DNA of 64,000 nt from Gibbula magus (Eukaryota; Mollusca; Gastropoda; Trochida; Trochidae). Made by a program: the position numbers and the translations under genes. Shown in pieces: positions 47,179-57,200 of this stretch (its first letter is position 1; every line of letters starts with the position of its first letter). Under the pieces are notes generated by a model, which made no database searches, was not told the DNA's origin, and was given only the letters and a program-made list of their open reading frames with translations. The stretch lies in the NCBI GenBank assembly GCA_936450465.1, contig OW388294.1, positions 67,011,575 to 67,075,574 on the forward strand, given 5' to 3'.

Positions 47179-47478
47179 ATTTATCATGCAAAATCATTCT
47201 TATCTTACTACTTTTCAATGAAAATAGTGTACATCTATGAGCCAACTCTGTCATTTGACTTCCTATGCGGTGATGTCATAGCATTGTGACGTCATCGTGT
47301 TTATGACGTCATATCATTGTGACGTCATTACTCGATGATGTAAAAGCATTGTGATGTCATGTAGTTGACGGTGACAGGGCATTGTGCAAAATCTACTGTC
47401 AAAAACATATCTCCTGGGAGATATCGATTGATCTCAACCAAGCAATATCTCCTGTGGAACACAGTTTTGGATGATAAA
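47179..47478. repeat. Foldback repeat family, copy 4, with three TGACGTCA sites
   Basis: TGACGTCA occurs at 47287-47294, 47304-47311 and 47320-47327. The stretch then continues with 'ggagatatcgattg' and 'tctcctgtggaacacagttttgg' to the edge 'ggatgataaatt', where it abuts the inverted transporter fragment. Confidence 0.55.
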
Positions 47479-47660
47479 TTCCAATAATAGCGAAAAGAAA
47501 GATGTTGAGGTAAAGATCACCATGAAGCTTTCCAACACCAAACGATATCCCATAGAAGACAAAGGACAAACACATCATGAAACAAGAAATATATTAAATT
47601 GACACATCTAAGTTTGTGGGAATTCTTTAACAGCGTTCTCGTTGTTCTCTTTGTCATTGA
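47478..47660 (-). pseudogene. Inverted scrap of transporter intron 4 and exon 5
   Basis: Read on the - strand, 47576 down to 47478 matches the first 99 bp of exon 5 of gene B (63806 onward). 47577 to about 47660 matches the preceding intron ('gtcaatttaat', 'gctgttaaagaattccca'). The acceptor CAG has become CAT. No other exons are attached. It is an inverted, broken copy sitting between genes A and B, bordered by the foldback repeat. Confidence 0.8.
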
Positions 47661-48577
47661 TAACTTTTGGGATTCCCCTCTACCAATATATTGTCATATG
47701 AATACCCCCCTTGTGAATACCCTTGTGATTTTATGATAACACAGAGTCTACTGTTCATAAACTGTCTTTAACATATCTACTTCAGATGATTCTCTGAGAG
47801 TATCTTACCAGCTTCAAATATTGGACACAAACACTTGTTTTTCAAGCAATAATACTTATGTACATTTAACCAAGAAATAAAGACAGGTTGGTCTGATGGT
47901 GGGAGGCTTACAGTGTACTTGTAACACAACCAGTGTACTTGTCACGCACGAACTATATTTATGACATGAGGACACCAGTCAACGTGAAAAAAACACAAGA
48001 ACGTGATGTCCATGAAATGGCATGAACCAGTTCTACAGCCTCTTGTGACGACGCATCTCATTTATAAACAAATTGCCATTAATGATCGTCGTTGCCTTAT
48101 CGTATCCTGGCAGTGAATAAAACTTGCATGAAGAGTAGAAGGTTCGTTTTTAAAAAGTTTCGCATTGGCACGCATTTATTCGTGCCAATGCGTATCTCAT
48201 CGCAAACCGACGTGATTAATTCATTAACTTTTCGTGAGTGCGTTCCAATGCGGAAAGAAATAATCAAATGTTTTGTAATTTCTTCAAGCACTCCAGTGCG
48301 TGCCAATTGCACAATATATTCGTGAACTTGTTTGTATCTTATTCCTGTGGTGTCGTGTAATGCGTGAACAGTTTTTTTGTGTCACGATAAAGGCAAGAAT
48401 AGGTTGAGCATTTCAAGCAATTGGCACGCAATTTAGGCAATTGACAACATCCATGAGTATTCTTCCGTGCTAATGGCACGAATATCATCTCAGTCTAAGC
48501 ACTTCAATGATGATTCAAGCATTTCCAGAATTCAGTCTCGCACTTGGCGTACTGCAAAAAACACATGGCCGAACTAA
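47661..48577. other. Intergenic sequence next to the Harbinger relic
   Basis: No gene. 48303-48465 is the second copy of the 46915-47035 repeat. 48150-48320 is rich in 'cgtgcc'/'gcacg' and 'attggcac' strings in both orientations, as in 49370-49640 beyond the relic, consistent with decayed subterminal repeats. Confidence 0.4.
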
Positions 48578-49265
48578 TCAACACGAGCACGCATCGTGCA
48601 CCCCGCATAAATAGGTGTCCCAAGAATGGACAACTATATCATTCCCAACACACCCTACATATACGAATTTGTAGACAAAATCAACAAGGGACATAAGTAC
48701 ACTGCTGTGGAATATTTTGTAGTTGTAGTAGAAGGACCCAGCACTGGGTGGCTTCTTCATGGCAACATTTTCCCATTCAAAGCTCCCCAGCATTAGCAGT
48801 AGTTCCACCTCGAACTGTAACCATGAGCATCTTTCTTCCACTATCGTGGGGTTCCCCGCACATTAGTAATCCCGCCTTGAACACATCAATGATGATTCTG
48901 CGAACCTCGGGTAAGAACTTAGCCCAACCTCAAGTGGTTCTCTCACGAAAGTCGCTTCTTCACCAGGTGAGGAGATAACTTATCAACAATTTCTTGGAAT
49001 ACCTCTAGGGTTATAGGCCCAAAAGAGAAACATTTTGTAGTTTTGGCGATCGTCACGGTGAAGTTCATAGTGTCCCAAAGAGTCAATAATTCCCAAACCA
49101 ACTTGTTCCAGCTTTCCTCTTACGAGTTGGGGGTCCAACGACTTCTTGCTTCCTGTGTTAGTTCTTCTTCTCCAAGAAGTAGAGGTGTAGCCACTGTCAG
49201 ATACATGAGCCTTTTCCTCTCTTCAATAATGGCGATATCTTGTGAGTTGTTCTTGGTGTTTAACT
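48578..49265 (-). pseudogene. Degraded PIF/Harbinger-type transposase
   Basis: On the - strand, 48841-48578 encodes 'KKPPSAGSFYYNYKIFHSSV' and then 'LMSLVDFVYKFVYV'. This corresponds to the conserved 'P-x-SGS-x-YFNYKG-x-FSIVLLALVDA' block of Harbinger (HARBI1-like) nucleases. Upstream, in other frames interrupted by stops, comes 'LEVFQEIVDKLSPHLVKK', like the region before the nuclease. The catalytic context is broken by stops and frameshifts. No intact element ends could be assigned. Confidence 0.65.
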
Positions 49266-50360
49266 GATTTAAGATTGGGTACTGCCTTTATATACACCTC
49301 CAATGCGGGCATAACCGTACATCAAGTGTGACTAAAAAAGGTCACGATCTATGATTGAGTCGTGCCTGTACGTTCATTTGCGCATACTCCGTACCAAAAA
49401 GCAACTTCATCGGACCATAGACGCAACCTATGCGTGCACACAACGCAACATAGTCGTGTTTGTGCGCAAATTATGCGTACAATGCGGGGTCAATTCGTGG
49501 CAATTTGTGTGCAATTTTGCGCGTCAAATGTGCAACATATACGTGAGGTGTGCTCGAATAATGAGCACGCGGAGGTGTATGCATTGTTATGTAAACAAAT
49601 TATATAAACAACGCTTCACACATTGACACGCACTGAAGTATTGAAATGCGGATGGAATAGTTGTGCAAACGTAAACACACCTTAAGTATGCTATGGATAT
49701 ATTACAACTCAATATTTTTCCTTAAGAATGACAACATACTTGAAAAAAAAAATATAAACTTTTATTTGAAAATTCTTATTTCGGTTCATATAGTACTCAC
49801 ACAGTTCTAATTTCTATAGACTGAAATAATACTTGCGGCATAATGTTTGTGTGGAGGCTATTAAGAAATTTAAGATCGAATATTATGTCTATAGAAGTAA
49901 CAAATACGATTATAACATAGATCTCTACTTCTAAGTGTATTTAGTTTTTTTTGTAAAAAGTCAAATGTCCAGGTGTATGGCAGCTTCAGGTTATCAAAAA
50001 ATTAAGAACATAGCGACGAGTTTCAATCTCCTACCGGTCTCATTCATCTTCATCTTCAGGGAGAAAGTCTGCATACCCTGCAGTCTGATTAAAATCGACG
50101 GTTTTCCGTGGAATAAAAATTGCAAAATAGTGCATCTGGCACATTATTACAATGACATGAAAAATGATATAATATATAGCATAGCTAAAATCACACAGCT
50201 GAAAATATAAAATGTGCAAAATTATATTGTTTGTTTTATTTCTCTGCACATATCAGACCTTTGAAGATTTGAAATAGACCAAAAATAACCTATGAGTTAT
50301 ATCGCAACCATAAAAATAAAATCGAACTAATTGTTTTTTTTATATCAATTTCAATGTACT
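49266..50360. other. Intergenic sequence
   Basis: 49370-49640 is rich in 'gtgcg'/'cgcac' and may be the outer part of the Harbinger element. 50040-50180 repeats the 'cagtctgattaaaatcgacg' phrase of intron 8 of gene A. No gene. Confidence 0.4.
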
Positions 50361-50971
50361 TTTTAGCTCATCAGGCCTGAAACGCCCGATGGGCTCATAG
50401 CATGGCATGATGTTAGGCGTCCGTCCATCCGTCCGTAAACTTTTTGGTTCTTCTCCAGAACCAATGACTCCACAGAGCTGAAATTGTATGTGCAGACTCC
50501 TTGGCCAATGGGGATTCTTCGTTGTAGATTTCGTGACCTCATGACCCCCAATGGGGTCACAGGGGTCACATCCTTAAAAACCTATTTTCATCTTCTTCTC
50601 CAGTTCCAACAGGTCTAGAGAGCTGAAAAGACTTCAGACTCCTTGGCAAATGGGGATTCTAAATTGTAGATTTCGTGACTCCATGACCCCAAATGGAGTC
50701 ACAGGTCATGACCCAAAAACATATTTTCATCTTCTTCTCCAGTTTATATGTAAAGCTCTAGAAATGTTGTGTAGAGATTCTTTGGTCAAAGGTGATTCTT
50801 GATTGTAGGATTGGTGACCCTGTGACTCCAAATGTGGGTCACAGGGGTCATGATCTAAAACCCATATTATTTTGCGTGTTAACAATGTATTACTTGAGAT
50901 AACTTGAGACAACCTTAGATAATAAATCAATGAAATCCTGATGAGCTACAGAACCAATGGCCCTATTTTTG
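50361..50971. repeat. AGCTCA-type element with 145 bp tandem units, copy 2
   Basis: Same ends and units as 38827-39482: start 'ttttagctcatcaggcctga', a shortened CCGT microsatellite, then tandem units with 'gcagactccttgg', 'tgaccccaaatgg' and a terminal 'gatgagctacagaaccaatgg'. It is slightly more diverged. Confidence 0.75.
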
Positions 50972-51238
50972 AGTATTGTCTCGAATATCCAGAAGACCGT
51001 AACGGATTAAGTATGTATCCAATCTGAATTATGATTCATCTACTAAAAGCAAACCAATTTATGTGTATACCTTAGTATGAAAATATTAAACATTTTATCT
51101 TAATCATGAGAAGTACAATGAAGAGGTCGATTAATATGTAATTTTCTCATTTTCAGAGAGGTATTTTCTTTAAATAATTGTAGAAGATAGAGACATGTTA
51201 GAAAGCGTCAAACCTATTATTATTATTATCATTATTAA

Positions 51239-51240
51239 TG

Positions 51241-51297
<57 letters not shown>

Positions 51298-51495
51298 ATG
51301 CTAGTGTTAGTAATAGTAGTACTGGCAGTTGTAGTGGTAGTATAAGCAAAACTAGCAGTGTTAGTACATAGTAGTAACAGTAGCAGTAGTAGTTTTAGTA
51401 GTACTAGGAGTATTATTAGAAGTAGCAATAGCAGTAGAAGTAGATGAAGTAGAAGTAGTTGTAATAGTAGTTGTAATAGTGGTAGTAGTATTGTT
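51239..51495. repeat. (GTA)n microsatellite and impure continuation
   Basis: Pure GTA to about 51297, then interrupted trinucleotide repeats. The long poly-Leu and poly-Thr frames on the - strand are products of this repeat. Confidence 0.85.
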
Positions 51496-51499
51496 GATA

Positions 51500-52849
51500 C
51501 AAGACACACAATTCTTTTCTGCGTTGATGGTTCATAACGTGATACATTTTCCGCTTTTCTTGATTATACTCTTCCTTCTTTATTTTGGTGAGATTCAGAA
51601 AACTAAAACAGATATAAACACTTGCAAAATAAAATATTCCTAACACTACAGAAAAACTAATATGAACATTCTTAGTTAAATATACCTCAAAGTTGATAAT
51701 TACAACTTGAATGAATATATGAATATATATATAGTTAACAAAACCTTTAAACACTTTTACCGATTGTGCATTAAATTACATTACTATGCCAAACTATGTT
51801 ACTTAAATTTGAGTTCTTGCCTAAACTTTGCCTAAGATTGTCTCAATCAGTACATCTCCACCATGGAGGCAGTGAACATGTGCTCTGATCCTTCTGATCA
51901 CTTGTGTCACAGGAAGTAATCTAGTCATGATGATACCTCATGTAAAACTAATTACAATTGAAACCTAGCGAGACTTTCTGAACCTCTTATAAACTAAATT
52001 TTAACATAAAAAATATTACACTATTTTAACACGTTCATACTTTGCAACATTAAATAATACGTTTGACAAAGAATTACTTTAAAGCATTACTTTATAAACT
52101 TATTGACGTAAATATGTTTCTGCATTAACAAGTACTAATACTACTAATAATAATACTAGTAGTAGTCGTAGTTCTGGTAATGGTTTTGCTGGTTAATGTG
52201 GTAGTGGGGGTACGTGTGGCAGATGTGATAGGAGTAGGCAACATTATACAATTATATTGACTTCAGTTGATAACTGAAGTCAATAACTGTTTTATTATAT
52301 GATTAATGAAAGTGTAAATTTTAAAAAATATATTTCAAAAATTATTTTTTTACCACAAAAAGTTTTATTTTTTTCTAATTTTACTTGTAAACCTACAATT
52401 AATGACAACATACTCTTTGATTGAACAACAACAAGTTTATTCTTAAATAATCTAACATGAACATGACATATTAAATTTAGGGTATCTACCTAACCTCCTC
52501 GCAGTGTTGATCTATTTTAGCTCCAGGTCATTGGAGTGTTATGTTGACCTCGCGTGACGCTTCCCGCGGTCAACATAACGTTTGATCATTATCGGTGACC
52601 ATCCGTCTCGGCCAATCAGAAAACAGAACCCTCGTCCATCACATAATAAACATGTACGGTATATTGTATTAACATTCGAAACCAAAGTAATCGTTCATAC
52701 TTTGAACTAACACTTAGCACAACAAGACTATTGTGATGTGTGTTGAAACATAACAATAACGACCACATATCAACAATACTGTACTTTTGGCTTGATGCAT
52801 ACGTTCGTCGACCTTTTTGAATCAAGAAGTACTGTTATAATATCTCATT
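51500..52849. other. Intergenic sequence with two short palindromes
   Basis: No gene. A 12 bp-arm palindrome 'ttgacttcagtt' lies at 52257-52283. A second palindrome has arms at 52538-52549 and 52568-52579 ('gttatgttgacc' and its complement). Both could belong to small foldback elements. Confidence 0.45.
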
Positions 52850-53050
52850 AATAACAATAACTCTTTATTGTCCAAAATACATCGTACATCAGTTCAGTGC
52901 AGTACCAATTCAAGCATTGCTCTGTCCTTATCATGCTGAGTATCAAGCAAGGAAGAAACACTTCCCATCTTTTAACATCTTTTGGTATCGGGAATCGAAC
53001 CGTGATCTTCCGGTCGATGAGCGGTCACTCTACCAACTGAGCTACATCTC
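52850..53050 (-). repeat. tRNA-derived SINE
   Basis: Read on the - strand from 53050, the head is tRNA-like, with a pol III A box (TAGCTCAGTTGG) and B box (GGTTCGATTCC) at tRNA spacing. The anticodon stem does not pair, so it is not a working tRNA. A body follows ('cagcatgataaggacagagc' region), and the tail is 'gttattgttatt' near 52855. Head, body and simple 3' tail are the layout of tRNA-derived SINEs. Confidence 0.8.
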
Positions 53051-54004
53051 ACAAAATACACATTCTATTCCAATATTTAAGGAATAGACTATAAGTAGAT
53101 ATTCATGCATATTTTAACATTCAGCCCATATCCGTAATGCACTATTAGTTTCAAATCTTTTAATTCAAATGTGAGATAAAATTAATGTTCACCATATCCT
53201 CATATTTCATCTATTGACATAGTCATAACTTTTCTAAATTTAATTGCAAGCTCGGAATATCTTGGTTACACATATATAATATGTTACTATACATCTATGT
53301 TCGTGTTACAATAAACAACATAATGCGATATAATTAACGATTATCTTAAGGGTTAACAAGAAGTTTAAACATATCATATGTTGAGATACAAACATGCCGT
53401 GACACCAGAATATTTATAATGCATTCACTTCGTTCGTTAATCAAGGTGTCACATATTCAGCGCTGCAACGTTTAACACAGCAATGAGCCTGTTGGTAGAG
53501 ACTGACAGTTGGATATTAAACACCAAAATTGCAAGAATTTACCGAATGTACTATTTTGTTAATAAATGAAGTCATAACTGAAGTCAAACATAGCAAGTCG
53601 GTTTTAGAATTTGTTCAACAAATTCAACATTCTAAAATTTAAATGTAAATCTTATATTCAAAACTCTTCATTATTCATACCATTCATTCAAAATGCATTT
53701 CTTATGACGTGTCATTTATATCAATATCTTCTTCCTAAATAGTCATTGGAATTGAAAGTGTGCCTGGGCCTGAGACACAACATTCTCCAAGTAGGGTAAC
53801 CAAATACAAGGGTAGCAGCCTACATCGATAAAGTACTAATGTATAAGAAGAATCATTCAACAAGAACAACAGTCAAAAAGCTGTTCATAACCAGTGTGTA
53901 AACTAGAGCAAGTGTATTTTTTAAGACTAGCCTAGAATATTTGTAATTTTCTGTCATCAATCAACGCTCAATATTTTTCACAGAGAGAGCAAGAAGCAGC
54001 AACC
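53051..54004. other. Upstream region of transporter gene B
   Basis: Non-coding. It ends with 'atttttcacag' (53974-53984), a likely splice acceptor before a short 5' untranslated segment and the ATG at 54005. The first exon, and so the promoter, was not located. Confidence 0.45.
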
Positions 54005-54286
54005 ATGTCTACGGACGAGATTATCGAAGCCGTTGGTGGCATGGGGAGATTTCAAATTCTCGCCCTTTTCGTCTTGTTGGCGCCACGTCTCCTCTGTGGC
54101 TGGAGTATGCTATCGATGTCATTTGGGAGTGTGGTTCCTGACACCTGGTGGTGTGCCACTGATACTGACGGGGTTCCAACCTTTACCAATTCCACAGCAT
54201 TAGGTGGCATCAGGATCTGCCCATCTGATGGAAATGCTTCGTGCTCTTTTGTGTTCAGCGACGAGAAGTATACAGTCGTAAACGAG
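54005..54286 (+). CDS. Transporter gene B, exon 1
   Basis: It encodes residues 1-94 from 'MSTDEIIEAVGGMGRFQ' to 'TVVNE', in phase 0 before GTAAAT at 54287. Confidence 0.9.
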
Positions 54287-57200
54287 GTAAATGTTTCCTC
54301 AATGTCTCGTAAAGAGAACTCTCTTTAGTGGTATGACATAACTAAGGGAGGTAATTGTTTATTGTTCAAAACCGTTACAGTAGGCATTCTCTGTGGGTTC
54401 CAACAATTAACAAAATGATAGGCTCGTTGTGAAAAACAGTGGGAGATAATAGTTTGTATAGGTTTCAATAGTTAGTAATTTTTGTTTGTTTCAATGGGAA
54501 TTGACATATATTTATGTTTTCTTTTATTCGTCGCGGGGGAAGTCACATTTTAGTTCATCTTTTAAATACTTTGCCCACATATTCCGTTTTTGAACAATAA
54601 AAACGCAGGAGCAGATAGTAAGTAATTATTTGTTTGTTTCAATGGGAATTGACATATATTTATGCTTTCTTTTATTCGTTGCAGGGAAGTCACATTTTTG
54701 TTCATCTTTTAAATACTTTGCCCACAAATTCCGTTTTTGAACAATAAAAACGCAGGAGCAGATAGTTGCTCCTTGAGATATTGTCTTTCTATTAATTGAA
54801 AACTGTATAGACATTGAATTGAAAACGTATAAAAAAGATTGAGAAATGTTTGAATTGAATTGAAAATATAATCTAAAAAACACAGAAGTTTGTTTTAGTT
54901 TGGTAACCAATGCGAGCTGTAGTTTGTTTTGTCTTGCAGTGGAACTTAATATGTGACAAGAGCAGTATCAGACCGCTGATGATCGTCATACAGATGGGAG
55001 GAGTTCTTGTCGGGTGTTTCCTGGCGGGACAATCCTCTGATCTGATTGGACGAAAGAAGACCTACTCCATTGGTGTTCTACTCCACGCTGTCTTCAACCT
55101 CGTGGCTGCCTTCTCGACCTCCTGGGAAATGTTTGCCGCTCTCAGGTACCCCGATAGAGTTTGCTGATAGAATGATTGACTTTAGACTCACCGCTCAGGT
55201 CTTTGTGTCATTACATTCAAGACCGTGATACTAGATCTCATCTTCAGACAGACAGTTACTTTGTACTTTGTACTTTATACTTTATACGAATAGTGTTTTC
55301 TAAACACAAATCCTATGTAAAGCGTCTGGAGCCATAAGTGAAAGAATAAGCAAAGAATTCGATGATAATCCCTAACAAGCACCAACCAGGTTTGTTCAAA
55401 ATGTCGCAATTATAGCTTCGCTATGAAGTAGTCCTGTGGTATATAGCCGTTATTATTTCTGGCCGGTAAAATTTCTCAAACACCGTTAGGTGTACATCAA
55501 TGAGACATTTGTGTTCCAAGTTCTTCCCATCACACTTGACCCATTTGCAGGTTTTCTTGGATTTCAAATTTTGGCTTTTTCAATTAATAGTTTCAATGAA
55601 TGTGAGTCTAATCAGAAACTAGGACAAGTAGTAACCGCTGTGGTGCTCAAATGGGAGCACATTTTCTCGAAATTATTTCACATTGGTGAATGTAAAACGA
55701 CTTGGGTTAAAAAGCAAATTAAAAAACATGTATGTTACACACTCATGATGCGTAAATCTGGCGGGGGTATGTGAGCCATGCTCAGCCATACCCACTTTTG
55801 TCTTGTTGTGAAATATGTATTGAAATTTTGCATTGTGAGCTAGTAGTTTGAGTGTCATTCCGGGAATTTATTATTGTTTATGAACTTAGATAGATTACCT
55901 CCCCTAGTGTATACACGTACTCAGTGGAGCAGAGACAGATATGCACAACTGCAATATTGGTATATGAAGCATATAAGAACTGCTGGGTTGTTCTAAGAGG
56001 ATATCATTTTGGATTTAGCTTTATACAGAGCGAGGATTGGTCAGTTTGTACACCAACCCGGGTCGCGACAGGTGAGCCATGTCAGTACGGACTGCGAATA
56101 CTCGCCTCTAGTTCATATCTGCCTCTCAGGTGGTCTCTGTGTGTAGTGTGGTTTACCTTCTACATGTGTACCTACTCGTGACATCTGTTGTGATAACTCT
56201 AGGTAATCGTCTCTGTGAGAAATTAACTGAAAACATGAATTTCGACAATATTGTTTATCGTCGGTTAGTGGTTACTAATATACAGTGTCCTTTGTTCAGT
56301 CATACATGTCTCTCACATAATAATAATAATAATAATATAATATAATAATATATTTGAATTTATATAGCGCTTGTTTCCAGTTGAAGAACTGCTCAAAAGC
56401 GCTCAGGAATAATGAACTGTACTGGGAATAAGTCTATCATTAGGAGACTCTAAACAAGTGTGTTTTCAGCAGTGATTTGAATGTTTCAAACTCTGAGCAC
56501 TTCTCATTTCAATCGCGAGAGAGTTCCACAACTTGGGGCAAAGATCTCGAAACTTTGCTCGCCAAATGATGAACGAGTTTTAAAGAAGTTTGATTTCTTG
56601 GATGAGATCAGAGATGTATGTTGGTGTAAAGCAGTGGAGAGCACGGAATTTCAGACAAAGGACGTGTACGCAGATTGTAGCATTCCCAATTGCCTGTTAC
56701 TCCTCAGATGCTGGTTAAAAGTACATCCATTGTGTTGTTCGGGATCACAAATGCTAAACGTTATAAATTGTGTTATGTTATCGAGAAGTACTGACTGTTG
56801 CCGAAAATTGGCATTTTGATCTTAGTCGACTCAGTATAAGGATGGTATAAAGGTTAAAAGTATCGATTTCTGATAGAAAGCCAGACAATGCGCGCGTCAA
56901 TTAGTCAAACGTAATTTTGGAAACTTATTTACATCAGACTGAAAGAAAGCTTTCAGTTGATAATGTTTAATAGGTCTTATAACTACTGTAAATGGAACAT
57001 GTAGTTTCAGTATAACGATGTTACTAGATTTTAATTGGAAGCTAGTAAGTATGATATATTTGGCATAAATATAGTTGAGTGAAATTATTTGAACTGATAT
57101 AAGCACATATCGTATGTTGGTATGTATTTAAGCCAAATATAAGTTTATGAAACACAATGGATGCACCTTTAAGTTATGAAGCAACAATGCACTCAAGTTA

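Noticed and set aside
49351..49626. 91- and 81-codon overlapping frames
   Set aside because: No domain; the GC-richer composition comes from repeated 'gtgcg' strings near the Harbinger relic.
51198..51754. Poly-Leu/Thr and Tyr-rich frames on the - strand
   Set aside because: Translation of the GTA microsatellite and adjoining AT-rich DNA.
52981..53050. Functional tRNA gene on the - strand
   Set aside because: The A and B boxes are present, but the anticodon stem does not pair and a SINE body follows; called a SINE head.
55924..56181. 85-codon frame in intron 2 of gene B
   Set aside because: No similarity to any transporter exon, no splice context and no recognisable domain.
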